In this document: positions 24,990-33,592 of the stretch, one piece after another
How the letters are laid out: each line of letters begins with the position of its first letter
How positions within the stretch are numbered: position 1 is the first letter of the stretch
Source: CAKRJP01 sp963589425
GTDB lineage: Bacteria; Bacillota; Clostridia; Lachnospirales; Lachnospiraceae
Direction of reading: 5' to 3'
DNA length: 64,000 nucleotides
NCBI GenBank assembly: GCA_963589425.1
Contig: CAVAKZ010000001.1
Location: forward strand, 1 to 64,000
Notes under the pieces: generated by a model
The model's database searches: none
The model's input: the letters and a program-made list of their open reading frames with translations, nothing else
Told to the model about the DNA's origin: nothing
Position numbers and translations under genes: made by a program

Positions 24990-25901
24990 TTACTCATCAT
25001 TCAGCTTCGACTTGCTCCCTTTTTTCTCTTCCAAGGATCCCAGTTCCTCCAACTCTTCCTTAGAAACCTTAGGACCTTTTCTTCGTCTTGATTTGAATTT
25101 CAATTCAGAAGCCGGATATTCTCTAACTTCTTTCTCCTCATTATCTAAGGCGACCACCACTCGCACCAACTGACGAAGGACATTTACTGCCTGGACATCT
25201 CCCTTCAGACCCTCCGGTGTAGTGACATGATCTCCATTGGAAGGCAAGGACTTATTTAACTCCTCATAAGTCTCCTCTTCATTATTCAGGCAGCACATTA
25301 ATCTTCCGCAAACCCCGGAAATCTTTGACGGATTCAAGGACAGGTTTTGCTCCTTGGCCATCTTAATGGATACAGGTGCAAATTCCGTAAGATAGGTATG
25401 GCAGCACAGGGGTCTTCCGCAAATGCCAATGCCCCCGCGAATCTTGGTTTCATCTCGCACACCAATCTGCCTAAGCTCAATTCTTGTGCGGAAAACACTG
25501 GCCAGGTCCTTTACCAATTCACGGAAATCAATACGTCCATCTGCTGTAAAATAAAACAATACCTTATTATTATCAAAGGTATATTCCGCATCAATCAGCT
25601 TCATCTCCAACCCGTGCTTGCGGATCTTATCCTTGCAAATTTCAAAAGCTTCTTTTTCTTTTTCTCGATTTTTCTCTTCCTTACGAATATCCTCCTCCGT
25701 AGCAATCCGCATAACAGATTTGAGAGTTTGAGCGATTTTTTCATCCTCCACTTCTCGGATTCCCGATACCACAGAGCCAAACTCCACACCTCTGGCAGTC
25801 TCCACGATTACCTTATCTCCGGTCTTGATCTCGTATTTCCCGGGAGAGAAAAAATACACCTTCCCTGCGGTACGAAATCTGACCCCTATCACTTTTGTCA
25901 T
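24990..25901 (-). CDS. ricT: PSP1 domain protein RicT (YaaT)
   Basis: 303 residues. N-terminal PSP1 core (GVRFRTAGKVYFFSPG, VIVETARGVEFGSVV) and Cys-rich RGGIGICGRPLCCHTYL and GVCGRLMCCLNNE. In Bacillus the Cys residues help hold Fe-S clusters in the RicAFT complex, which works with RNase Y; RicA and RicF are not in this window. The C-terminus is a charged Lys/Glu tail. It follows holB with 37 bp between them, as in Bacillus. Confidence 0.92.
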   Translation of the reverse strand: MTKVIGVRFRTAGKVYFFSPGKYEIKTGDKVIVETARGVEFGSVVSGIREVEDEKIAQTLKSVMRIATEEDIRKEEKNREKEKEAFEICKDKIRKHGLEMKLIDAEYTFDNNKVLFYFTADGRIDFRELVKDLASVFRTRIELRQIGVRDETKIRGGIGICGRPLCCHTYLTEFAPVSIKMAKEQNLSLNPSKISGVCGRLMCCLNNEEETYEELNKSLPSNGDHVTTPEGLKGDVQAVNVLRQLVRVVVALDNEEKEVREYPASELKFKSRRRKGPKVSKEELEELGSLEEKKGSKSKLNDE

Positions 25902-25938
25902 ATATTAAATATCCTCCAAAACGGGCCGAAAGCCTTTT

Positions 25939-26928
25939 CTAATTCTCCTTAATGGTCAAAAACAGCAATTCCATAGTTAATTCAAAATTAACATTGGCTG
26001 CCAATCTGGATTTTGCTATCTCTAAAGCCTTTAAAATCGATTCAATTCCCTCATAGGAAGTTTTCTTTGCCTCTTCCTTTATAGCAGAAATCTGATCCTT
26101 AAATACTACCCGGTCTACCTCTCTGGTTGCCTTATACATAAGAATATCTCGATACCAAATCATAATTACATCCAGGTAGTCACTAATTTCTAGCTTATAC
26201 TCTGTAATTTGTTTCACTTCCTTGGAAATCTCACTGATCTCCATATCGTGAATGTTGGTAAGAAGCTTAATCGCCGCCTCTCTGATCTCATTAAAATGCT
26301 CCGACTCTGCCAGCATAATAGCCCGACCCAGATTTCCCTGGGCAAATGCCGTGCAAACCTCTGCTTTATAATCCGGAATCTCAAGTTTTTCCATCAAATA
26401 TTTACTGATCAACTTATCCTTAATATAGCGAAGTTTGAGCATAACGCATCTGGAAGTGATGGTAGGCAAAAATGTCTCGGCATTGTCTGTAAGAAGCATA
26501 ATTACCACATATTTTGGTGGTTCCTCAATAGTCTTAAGCAGGGCATTCTGGGCCTGAACATTCATAAGATTGGCATCATTGATAATATAAATCTTATATG
26601 GCCCCTGGTAAGGCTTAATATCTACCGTCGCATTTACCTGTGCACGGATCTCATCAACGCTGATAACCGTAGGTTTTTCATGGGTAACCCATATAATATC
26701 CGGATGATTTCCACTCTCAGCCTGTATACAGGAATGACATTTATTGCAGGCATCCGCACCATGCTCTTCACACTCCAGCGTCTGAGCAAAAAGCTGGGCC
26801 AAAAGCTTCTTTCCCGATCCTTTTGGTCCATTTAGAATATAAGCATGGGAAACCTGATTTCCCTCCACTGCATTCTGTATATACCTAATTATGTCATTGT
26901 GTCCGATTACATCCTTAAAAGTTCCCAT
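25939..26928 (-). CDS. holB: DNA polymerase III subunit delta'
   Basis: 329 residues. Clamp-loader AAA+ protein: HAYILNGPKGSGKKLLAQLFAQ (P-loop), zinc-site cysteines CEEHGADACNKCHSC, YIINDANLMNVQAQNALLKTIEEPP, and TSRCVMLKL (SRC). Overlaps the kinase-like gene upstream by 14 bp. Partner of DnaX, encoded 18 kb away. Confidence 0.94.
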   Translation of the reverse strand: MGTFKDVIGHNDIIRYIQNAVEGNQVSHAYILNGPKGSGKKLLAQLFAQTLECEEHGADACNKCHSCIQAESGNHPDIIWVTHEKPTVISVDEIRAQVNATVDIKPYQGPYKIYIINDANLMNVQAQNALLKTIEEPPKYVVIMLLTDNAETFLPTITSRCVMLKLRYIKDKLISKYLMEKLEIPDYKAEVCTAFAQGNLGRAIMLAESEHFNEIREAAIKLLTNIHDMEISEISKEVKQITEYKLEISDYLDVIMIWYRDILMYKATREVDRVVFKDQISAIKEEAKKTSYEGIESILKALEIAKSRLAANVNFELTMELLFLTIKEN

Positions 26929-27502
26929 TACGTATCTCCCTTATCAGCTCATTCAAGCATTTATCTCTATCATCATTGATAAATTTTTTTTGAATTCCAA
27001 GTCTTAATAACTTATCCTCAGAAAAATCCTCGGTATCTGCCAGGAATCGTCTGCACATTTCCGCATATTTTGGTGTCTCCTGCATCCGCTCTCTAGAAAG
27101 AGCCCGAAATAGCCGTTCCCCATCTTCCACCTCTATATAAAGGGGAACCATCCTTTCTTTCCCATAATACTCCTGAAGCTTCTCATAAGATTCCAGCGTC
27201 CCGATAGAAAGATAATCTGCATCCTGCAAATCCACCTGTCCATCATCCACCGTAGCATACTTCCAAATTCCATGAATGGTATCATAGGCCCGAAGCTCTA
27301 TCATTTTCCCAGCCTTCTGAAAATCCTCCAAAACCCAATCTGCCACAAAATGATATTCCTTCCCGTCTACCTCTCCCTCTCTTAGGGGTCTGGTGGTATA
27401 TAAAACAATCTCTTTAAAATCCGGAAATACCTTCTTTAACATTTTAAAAAGAGTATCCTTTCCGGAAGAACTTTTCCCCATCATGTAATAAATTTTACCC
27501 AT
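26915..27502 (-). CDS. Guanylate kinase-like P-loop protein
   Basis: 195 residues. P-loop MMGKSSSGKDTLFKML and the guanylate-kinase signature LYTTRPLREGEVDGKEYHFV. The following acceptor region (AYDTIHGIWKYATVDDGQ) differs from canonical Gmk, where a conserved YG(T/V)-type stretch is expected. It occupies the slot filled by thymidylate kinase (tmk) in the Bacillus yaaO-tmk-holB cluster. It may be a paralogue with changed substrate; GMP or dGMP kinase activity is unproven. Confidence 0.75.
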   Translation of the reverse strand: MGKIYYMMGKSSSGKDTLFKMLKKVFPDFKEIVLYTTRPLREGEVDGKEYHFVADWVLEDFQKAGKMIELRAYDTIHGIWKYATVDDGQVDLQDADYLSIGTLESYEKLQEYYGKERMVPLYIEVEDGERLFRALSRERMQETPKYAEMCRRFLADTEDFSEDKLLRLGIQKKFINDDRDKCLNELIREIRNGNF

Positions 27503-27506
27503 GATT

Positions 27507-28931
27507 TTATTCCTCTATATCTTCCCAGACTGTCACAAATCCTTCTTTTTCTAAGGCTTCGATAGAAAAACCTTCCTTTTTGTACCATTGTAACATATCT
27601 GCAGTCTCTTGTGATACCCTTTCTCCCGGAACCAAAAGAGGGCTTCCCGGGGGATATAAATATGCATATTCCAAGGAAACACATCCCACACTCTGCTGCC
27701 AGGATTTTGATACTCCGGACAACTCCACTGCCTGGCAAGGAGGCAAGCAAACATCTGCTTTCTGAAGCAACTTTATGTTTTCCTGATACCAGCCGGTCCC
27801 TGTCTCCTTGGCACTGTTCACACTATCATCAACGGCAAATAGCCCATCTACCAAGCGTTTCATCCCCTTGGCATCATCCCCAAGGGAAGTCATAGCCAGA
27901 ACATATTGTCCTGCTGTCATCTCCATTTCCAAATGAAAGTCTTCCCAAAGTCTTCTGTGCAACTCCTGGCTTGAAATGTCTGCCCCATCCACAGCAATCA
28001 CAAGTTTTGACGGATCATAATGTGCCGTCTCGACCAGCCGCAAATTTTTTAACTGCCCCAGTTCCCTTCTAGTCTCCTTGAGGAGAGCTGCATATTCTGC
28101 AAAAGCTCCCTCCCCTTCTTTCAGAAGAAATCTCACGCAGGCATCTATACTGGCCATAAGCACATAGGAAGGGCTGCTGGACTGCAACATATGCAAATAT
28201 TTTCTTATACGTTTTTTTTGTGCATATGACCCCTGCATATGAATCAAAGCGGTTTGAGTCAGCGATGGCAAAGTCTTGTGAAGACTGTTGATCACCACAT
28301 CCGCCCCCTGACTTAGAGCCCTTTTGGGGAAATAGGGATGAAAGCCAAGATGGGCACCATGGGCTTCATCTACAATCAGCGGAATCTGTTTTTCATGAAC
28401 AATCTTTGCTATGGAAGCAATATCCGAAATTACTCCATCATAGGTTGGTGACACGATAATCACAGCCCCAAGACCCGGATGGTCTTTTAAGGCCTTCCTC
28501 ACATCCTCAGGGGAAATTTCTCCTCCTAAGTTCCCATTATCTTCATATTGAGGATAAATATATACCGGAGATAAGTCATTTAGTTCCAAAGCATGGTAGA
28601 CCGATTTGTGGCAGTTACGGGCCACCAAAATCTCGTCTCCCTTTTGGGTACTTCCAAGAATAGCACTTAAAATCCCCACCGTACTGCCATTTATGAGAAA
28701 ATGACTTTCCTCAGAACCATACAAACTTGCCGCCAGCTGCTCCCCTTCTAAGAGAATTCCTTTGGCATGGTGAAGATCATCGAAATCCGTAATCTCCGTA
28801 ATATCGATTGAAAAAGGCAGGTTCTCCCCCAATCTTCTTTGAAGATCCGGGTTTCTCTTGTGCCCCGGCATATGAAAACCATAAGCATCAGATTCACTGT
28901 ATGCAGTTAATTTCTCATATAGTTTCGACAT
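27507..28931 (-). CDS. Orn/Lys/Arg decarboxylase family PLP enzyme (YaaO-like)
   Basis: 474 residues. PLP-dependent fold: YGFHMPGHKRNP, LINGSTVGILSAI, VDEAHGAHLGFHP, and INSLHKTLPSLTQTALIH with the Schiff-base Lys. The C-terminal decarboxylase domain ends with PPGSPLLVPGERV. Matches the short YaaO/SpeA-like group; the substrate (Arg or Lys) cannot be told from sequence alone. Nine bases after mtnN, four before the kinase-like gene: one operon. Confidence 0.9.
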   Translation of the reverse strand: MSKLYEKLTAYSESDAYGFHMPGHKRNPDLQRRLGENLPFSIDITEITDFDDLHHAKGILLEGEQLAASLYGSEESHFLINGSTVGILSAILGSTQKGDEILVARNCHKSVYHALELNDLSPVYIYPQYEDNGNLGGEISPEDVRKALKDHPGLGAVIIVSPTYDGVISDIASIAKIVHEKQIPLIVDEAHGAHLGFHPYFPKRALSQGADVVINSLHKTLPSLTQTALIHMQGSYAQKKRIRKYLHMLQSSSPSYVLMASIDACVRFLLKEGEGAFAEYAALLKETRRELGQLKNLRLVETAHYDPSKLVIAVDGADISSQELHRRLWEDFHLEMEMTAGQYVLAMTSLGDDAKGMKRLVDGLFAVDDSVNSAKETGTGWYQENIKLLQKADVCLPPCQAVELSGVSKSWQQSVGCVSLEYAYLYPPGSPLLVPGERVSQETADMLQWYKKEGFSIEALEKEGFVTVWEDIEE

Positions 28932-28940
28932 ATTTTTCCC

Positions 28941-29633
28941 TTACATTAAAGCAAGCAATTCTTTCATCAACCGCACGCTGTGAACAATGGCCTGGATCTC
29001 AAATGTAGGATAATCCACAGAAGCACTATCATCAGCCTTATCGGAAATGGCACGGATAATTACATATGGCACATGGTTCAAATAAGCAGCCTGAGCAATA
29101 CTGGCCCCCTCCATCTCTACACATAAAGGATGGAAATTCTCTATAATTTTCTCTTTGCTGGCTTTGTCTGCGATAAACTGGTCGCCGCTGGCCACTCTTC
29201 CCACAAAGGTCTTAATATCCGGATTAGCCTTAACATTTGCAATACGGGCTTTCTTTATAAGTTCCTCATTTGCCGGAAATGAAAAGGCATCCATCTGGGG
29301 AATCTGTCCCACCGGATAACCAAAATTCACTGCATCCATATCATGATGCACTGCATCAGAAGAAATTACCAAATCTCCAATATCAATATCTGCATCCAAG
29401 GAACCGGCAATTCCTGTATTGATCAAAGTATCCACCCCAAATTTATCAATCAAAATCTGGGCACAGATCCCTGCATTCACCTTGCCAATGCCACTTTTCA
29501 CAACTACAACATCCTGTCCACAAAGCTGTCCCCTGCAAAAAGTCATAGAGGCTTGCTCCAATGTCTCTGATACCTGCATATCATTTTTTAAGGCTGCAAC
29601 TTCTGCTTCCATTGCTCCTATTATTCCTATCAT
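28941..29633 (-). CDS. mtnN: 5'-methylthioadenosine/S-adenosylhomocysteine nucleosidase
   Basis: 230 residues. Cleaves MTA and SAH, recycling adenine and methionine or homocysteine precursors. Motifs: MIGIIGAMEAEVAALKNDM, INTGIAGSLDADIDIGDLV, CVEMEGASIAQAAYLN, IRAISDKADDSA (catalytic Asp). RBS AGGAGG before ATG. First gene of the run into YaaO, kinase, holB, ricT and trmN6; links to polyamine synthesis (MTA is its by-product). Confidence 0.96.
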   Translation of the reverse strand: MIGIIGAMEAEVAALKNDMQVSETLEQASMTFCRGQLCGQDVVVVKSGIGKVNAGICAQILIDKFGVDTLINTGIAGSLDADIDIGDLVISSDAVHHDMDAVNFGYPVGQIPQMDAFSFPANEELIKKARIANVKANPDIKTFVGRVASGDQFIADKASKEKIIENFHPLCVEMEGASIAQAAYLNHVPYVIIRAISDKADDSASVDYPTFEIQAIVHSVRLMKELLALM

Positions 29634-29722
29634 CTGTATAACCTCCTATCCCAATTAGGTCAGATTTTCTTCTATATCATTTCCCAACTATTCAATATCG
29701 TATCCTTTATAATAACATAAAC

Positions 29723-29751
29723 TTGCAAGAATTCCTAGCCTTTGGTATGAT
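29723..29751 (+). promoter_or_regulatory. Promoter of the TSCPD protein gene
   Basis: Plus strand: -35 TTGCAA (29723-29728), 17-bp spacer, -10 TATGAT (29746-29751). Confidence 0.65.
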
Positions 29752-29808
29752 ACATAGACAAGGAACAATAGAGATTTACAAAATATTTTTTATAAGGAGG
29801 CATTTGCT

Positions 29809-30060
29809 ATGGATTATAAAACTTCTGGAGTCTGTTCTCGAATGATCCATTTAGAATTGGACGGAGATACGGTGAAAAGTGTTGAATTCGAAGGCGGCTG
29901 CAACGGTAATACTCAGGGAGTCGCAAGCTTGGTTCGAGGAATGAAAGCTACCGATGCCATTGAGCGTCTAAAGGGAATCAAATGTGGTTTCAGACCAACT
30001 TCCTGCCCGGATCAGTTGGCACAAGCTTTAGAAATTGCATTAAAGGAACAGGCAAAATAA
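29809..30060 (+). CDS. TSCPD domain protein (TIGR03905 family)
   Basis: 83 residues. Contains the family signature TSCPDQLAQALEIAL at the C-terminus, with further conserved Cys in SGVCSRMI, GGCNGN and IKCGF. The four cysteines suggest metal binding. The domain also occurs at the C-terminus of some class II ribonucleotide reductases; the stand-alone form has no defined role. AAGGAGG precedes ATG. Monocistronic. Confidence 0.88.
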   Translation: MDYKTSGVCSRMIHLELDGDTVKSVEFEGGCNGNTQGVASLVRGMKATDAIERLKGIKCGFRPTSCPDQLAQALEIALKEQAK

Positions 30061-30081
30061 TAATTCTGACATAAAGACAAA

Positions 30082-30124
30082 AAAGCAAGAGGAATATGCT
30101 TCTTATGCATACCCCTCTTGCTTT
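30082..30124. terminator. Terminator after the TSCPD gene
   Basis: Stem AAAGCAAGAGG (30082-30092) / CCTCTTGCTTT (30114-30124), perfect 11 bp, loop containing a smaller ATGC pairing. The T-tail is short. Confidence 0.75.
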
Positions 30125-30153
30125 CATTCTAACGTGCCCTTTCAATTAGGAGA

Positions 30154-30267
30154 TCATCTTATAAGATTCCTTTGACTATCTACTCCTAAACTCCTTCTTT
30201 CTAAATTTTTTAATTTTTTTGCATCATCTTTAAAAAAGCTCTTAACAGCAAAAGACACGCTTACCAT
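30154..30267 (-). CDS. Candidate 37-residue small protein
   Basis: ATG at 30265-30267, stop TGA at 30154-30156, product MVSVSFAVKSFFKDDAKKLK... ending NLIR. GGAGG lies 8 bp upstream of the ATG. The sequence is basic and amphipathic (KSFFKDDAKKLKNLERR). No family recognised; only the RBS and composition support it. It sits in the otherwise gene-free 30061-30465 region, antisense to the murG leader. Confidence 0.3.
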   Translation of the reverse strand: MVSVSFAVKSFFKDDAKKLKNLERRSLGVDSQRNLIR

Positions 30268-30387
30268 TCTCATCGCCTCCATTCTTTTTCATACTCTTCC
30301 CCTTACATCTATATAGACGATTTTGACAGGAAAATGTCACGGTTTTTCTAGAGAATCTTAAGGCTTTCATAAAGTCTGTCCCAAGTC

Positions 30388-30415
30388 TTGACCATTTTTT
30401 TCAGAAACGTATAAT
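30388..30415 (+). promoter_or_regulatory. murG promoter
   Basis: Plus strand: -35 TTGACC (30388-30393), 16-bp spacer, -10 TATAAT (30410-30415). Confidence 0.75.
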
Positions 30416-30465
30416 AGAACTATATATATCATTTTTAGTACCCCTTGGTACTGCTGGAGGTTTTT

Positions 30466-31536
30466 ATGAAACGAATTATCTTAACTGGTGGTGGCACGGC
30501 CGGACATGTAACGCCAAACATTGCGTTATTGCCACGACTAAAGGAATTGCAATATGACATCCATTACATCGGCTCCTACAACGGAATGGAGAAAGAGCTT
30601 ATCGAACAGATGGGCATTCCCTATCATGGAATTTCATCCGGAAAGCTCCGCCGTTATCACAGCTGGCAGAATTTTACAGACCCATTTCGCGTTATAAAAG
30701 GTTTTGGTGAAGCCAAGCGGTTAGTAAAGATCCTCAAGCCGGATGTTATTTTTTCCAAAGGTGGATTCGTATCCGTTCCCGTAGTACTGGCCGGAAAAAG
30801 CCGACATGTACCTACCATTATCCATGAATCAGATCTAACACCAGGACTGGCCAACAAGATTTCCATTCCTGCCGCCTCAAAAATATGCTGCAACTTCCCA
30901 GAGACCTTGGACCACCTTCCAGCCGGAAAGGCAGTCTTAACCGGTTCTCCTATCAGGCAGGAGCTCCTATCAGGCAATGCTTTTAAAGCCAAAGAAATGG
31001 TTGGATTTACTTCCAACAAGCCCGTCATCATGGTTATGGGTGGAAGCCTTGGATCTGTAGCTGTAAACGAAGCCGTCCGCAGTATTCTTCCGGAGCTTTT
31101 GAAGGATTTTCAGGTTATTCATCTTTGCGGTCGTGGAAAGGTAGATGCTACTTTAAGTGCACTGGATGGGTATGTACAATACGAATACATCCAGGATGAA
31201 TTAAAAGATCTTTTTGCCCTCACTGATATTGTGATATCAAGGGCCGGAGCCAATGCTATCTGTGAATTGCTGGCTCTCCACAAGCCCAACCTTTTAATTC
31301 CTTTATCTGCCAATGCAAGCCGAGGAGATCAGATTTTGAACGCAAGATCCTTCGAACGTCAGGGATACAGTAAGGTTTTGGAGGAAGAAGAATTGTCTCC
31401 GGACCTTCTATTAAAAACCATTCGTGATCTATACCAGAACAAAGAAGCTTATATCGAAACTATGAAACGTTCTCCTCAACAGAATTCTATTGATATTATT
31501 GTAGACCTTATTGAAAGTCTTGCAAAAAACAAATAA
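30466..31536 (+). CDS. murG: MurG N-acetylglucosaminyltransferase
   Basis: 356 residues from the ATG after CTGGAGGTTTTT (an ATG-like start seven codons earlier has no RBS). Adds GlcNAc to lipid I, making lipid II at the inner membrane face. GGGTAGHVTPNIALLP at the N-terminus, HESDLTPGLANK, GGSLGSVAVNEAV and SRAGANAICELLALHKP (UDP-GlcNAc site) are clear. Encoded alone, not in a dcw cluster. Confidence 0.96.
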   Translation: MKRIILTGGGTAGHVTPNIALLPRLKELQYDIHYIGSYNGMEKELIEQMGIPYHGISSGKLRRYHSWQNFTDPFRVIKGFGEAKRLVKILKPDVIFSKGGFVSVPVVLAGKSRHVPTIIHESDLTPGLANKISIPAASKICCNFPETLDHLPAGKAVLTGSPIRQELLSGNAFKAKEMVGFTSNKPVIMVMGGSLGSVAVNEAVRSILPELLKDFQVIHLCGRGKVDATLSALDGYVQYEYIQDELKDLFALTDIVISRAGANAICELLALHKPNLLIPLSANASRGDQILNARSFERQGYSKVLEEEELSPDLLLKTIRDLYQNKEAYIETMKRSPQQNSIDIIVDLIESLAKNK

Positions 31537-31546
31537 TAGCCATAAT

Positions 31547-31619
31547 AAAAAAGAGGCCCGTGCCTGAAAGAACCTGCGATGCTTTTATCGCTGATTCCAC
31601 TTCAGGTACAGGCCTTTTG
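31547..31619. terminator. Long branched terminator between murG and the sigma factor gene
   Basis: Imperfect stem AGGCCCGTGCCTGAA (from 31554) pairing with TTCAGGTACAGGCCT (to 31615), flanked by A-run and TTTT. An internal GCGAT/ATCGC hairpin makes a branched structure. Works for the two convergent genes. Confidence 0.8.
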
Positions 31620-31621
31620 TT

Positions 31622-32263
31622 TTATCTGTAAGAATTCACTGGGCGAGACCAATCATCTCTTTTCTCATTCAAACGTGACACATCGTCACGCCACTGACCA
31701 TTACGCAATCGGAGATAATCTTGTCCGTAATTACAACCAATCCATTGTTTTGCTCTATAAAGCAATCCCCTGACAGAATTTTCGCTTAGATGCATGGCTT
31801 TCGCTACTTCCTTTCGGGATTTTTTCTGTACATAGGTCAGCCACAGTACTTGAAACCACCTTTGATTATGGGAGTAAAGTCCTTCCCAAACCTCTTGCAC
31901 AAAATCCCGGTACTTCATATCCTTTAGCTCCCTAAGCAGTACCTCTTCCGGACTCTCCCCCAGATTCCGTGCTGACTTTTCGATTCCACATTCCAATCTC
32001 GAATCACTTACCAAGTCCTCTCGATAATAATGTCGAGCATAATCAATAATCATGTGATCCACTGTTACAGACAACCATTTTCCAACGGCCTCCACAGGAA
32101 TGTCGCTCCACTCATAATAAAGCTTAAGAAATGCTTCCTGTACCATTTCCTCTACAATGTATTCGTTGACGGAATTATTCTTTGCTTCCTGATAGGTCCG
32201 ATCCCGATGCTTTTCGTAAAGCATCTCCATATTCTCCGGATCCATATTCCGTCGATTCTCCAA
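31622..32263 (-). CDS. Sigma-70 family (ECF-like) RNA polymerase sigma factor
   Basis: 213 residues, TTG start with AAGGA 7-11 bp upstream. Region 2 is recognisable (YIVEEMVQEAFLKLYYEWSDI, VGKWLSVTVDHMIIDYARHYYRED) and region 4 helix-turn-helix (SRKEVAKAMHLSENSVRGLLYRAKQW). Longer than usual between the regions and with a basic 25-residue tail. No anti-sigma gene is adjacent; it follows the HIT gene. Regulon unknown. Confidence 0.8.
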   Translation of the reverse strand: MENRRNMDPENMEMLYEKHRDRTYQEAKNNSVNEYIVEEMVQEAFLKLYYEWSDIPVEAVGKWLSVTVDHMIIDYARHYYREDLVSDSRLECGIEKSARNLGESPEEVLLRELKDMKYRDFVQEVWEGLYSHNQRWFQVLWLTYVQKKSRKEVAKAMHLSENSVRGLLYRAKQWIGCNYGQDYLRLRNGQWRDDVSRLNEKRDDWSRPVNSYR

Positions 32264-32307
32264 TGCGATATCCTTTTTTCAAAAATTTGTATTAATTTGC
32301 CACTCGT

Positions 32308-32393
32308 ATCTTATGCATATCTTTACTTTTATTCTTGGATCTTTGCCAGAATCTTATGCATATCTTTACTTTTATTCTTGAATCTTTGCTAGA
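32308..32393. repeat. 43-bp tandem duplication spanning the HIT gene stop codon
   Basis: Copies 32308-32350 and 32351-32393 differ at two positions. The second contains the end of the HIT coding sequence and its stop; the first repeats that end downstream of the gene. Confidence 0.93.
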
Positions 32394-32782
32394 ATTTCAT
32401 CTCTGTCGGCATCTTTCAAAGTCCCCATATTCCAACCAAATCCTGCTTTATCCTTCTTATATCTCGGAATTAAATGCATATGAAAATGAAATACTGTCTG
32501 GCCCGCTGCCTCCTTATTGTTCTGCACAATGTTATAACCATCACATCCTAGAATCGGTGTAAGTTTCGTAATCATCTTCTTAGCCAAAGCAAGAACCTTT
32601 GGCACAAGGGCATCATCCAACTCATACAAATCTGCATAATGTTCCTTCGGCAAAACCAACGCATGTCCCTTGGTAGCAGGGCTGGCATCCAAAATCACTC
32701 GAAAATCATCATCCTCATATAAGGTAGATGTTGGAATCTCCCCATTTGCTAATTTACAAAAAATACAATTATCGTCCTTCAT
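32372..32782 (-). CDS. HIT family nucleotide hydrolase/transferase
   Basis: 136 residues from ATG 32782 (GAAGGAG about 10 bp upstream; an earlier start lacks an RBS). N-terminal zinc-type CIFCKLANGEIPTSTLYED, and the histidine triad FHFHMHLIPRY near residue 100. Typical Hint-like purine nucleoside phosphoramidase; physiological substrate unknown. The last codons are duplicated downstream. Confidence 0.94.
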   Translation of the reverse strand: MKDDNCIFCKLANGEIPTSTLYEDDDFRVILDASPATKGHALVLPKEHYADLYELDDALVPKVLALAKKMITKLTPILGCDGYNIVQNNKEAAGQTVFHFHMHLIPRYKKDKAGFGWNMGTLKDADRDEILAKIQE

Positions 32783-32832
32783 TTTATTTTTTCTCCTTCC
32801 TATACGTTCATGTCCGTTCAAATGTAACTAAG

Positions 32833-33426
32833 TCAAAATCCTCTAGGCCTGCGATACAAAATCACAGCCATCACAAAGCCTGCAATCAAGCCTCCGATAT
32901 GGGCCATATTGTCAATTCCTGTACTGGTTACCCCGTAGTAAATATTCATAAGCACCAGGAAAATCAAGCCTCTCTCTGTAAGATTCCCAATCCGACCTCT
33001 TCCTAAGACAGCCAGGTAGATTAATCCTCCCACTACTCCAAAAATCGCCCCGGAGGCCCCTGCGGATACGGAATACTCTCCGGTCATGGTCTCAAATCCT
33101 GCTGAAATCAGATTACCGCTAAGCCCACTGACAATATACAAAATCAAATATTTGACAGTTCCAAGCTCTGGCTCCAGCACAAGTCCCATAACTATCAGCA
33201 TCAACATATTATTCATCAAATGTTGAAAACCAAAATGCAAGAAGATACTGGTGAAAAACTGATAAAATTCACCTGTTTCTTTCATCAAAGGCAGGTAGAC
33301 CGCCCCGTGCCGTATCATAAAGCCTGCATCTTCTGTTCTTCCCCAAAAAGAAAGGGCGAAAAATATAACTACATTGATTGCCACGAGAGCAAAGGTTGCC
33401 GGCGCTCTATGTGCTTCTACTTTCAA
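32833..33426 (-). CDS. Rhomboid family intramembrane serine protease
   Basis: 197 residues, TTG start with GGAAGGAG upstream. Six membrane segments. Catalytic Ser in SAGASGAIFGVVGGL (GxSG) and His in IDNMAHIGGLIAGFVMA. HFGFQHLMNNMLML is the conserved loop. Cleaves membrane proteins within the bilayer. Precedes the HIT gene by 50 bp; likely operon with HIT and the sigma factor. Confidence 0.93.
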   Translation of the reverse strand: MKVEAHRAPATFALVAINVVIFFALSFWGRTEDAGFMIRHGAVYLPLMKETGEFYQFFTSIFLHFGFQHLMNNMLMLIVMGLVLEPELGTVKYLILYIVSGLSGNLISAGFETMTGEYSVSAGASGAIFGVVGGLIYLAVLGRGRIGNLTERGLIFLVLMNIYYGVTSTGIDNMAHIGGLIAGFVMAVILYRRPRGF

Positions 33427-33466
33427 GGCTTTTTCTCCTTCCGCATATGTCTTAATTTTAACACAA

Positions 33467-33500
33467 AAATCCCTCCAAATCTATGAATTTGGAGGGATTT
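33467..33500 (-). terminator. adhE terminator
   Basis: Perfect 14-bp stem AAATCCCTCCAAAT (33467-33480) / ATTTGGAGGGATTT (33487-33500), 6-nt loop, T-run on the minus strand. It is the last of three consecutive inverted repeats downstream of adhE. Confidence 0.9.
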
Positions 33501-33508
33501 GTATATCC

Positions 33509-33530
33509 ATATAGGAGGCATATCCTATAT
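33509..33530. repeat. Inverted repeat downstream of adhE
   Basis: ATATAGGA (33509-33516) / TCCTATAT (33523-33530), 6-nt loop, between the adhE terminator and a second palindrome. Confidence 0.6.
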
Positions 33531-33539
33531 TTCTATTAC

Positions 33540-33567
33540 ACACATACAGTGAATTCACTGCATGTGT
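33540..33567. repeat. Near-perfect palindrome downstream of adhE
   Basis: ACACATACAGTGAA (33540-33553) / TTCACTGCATGTGT (33554-33567), 14-bp arms with one mismatch and no spacer, centred on GAATTC. It is 26 bp from the adhE stop and has no T-run. Confidence 0.75.
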
Positions 33568-33592
33568 ATAATACCGATTTTATTTCTACAAT

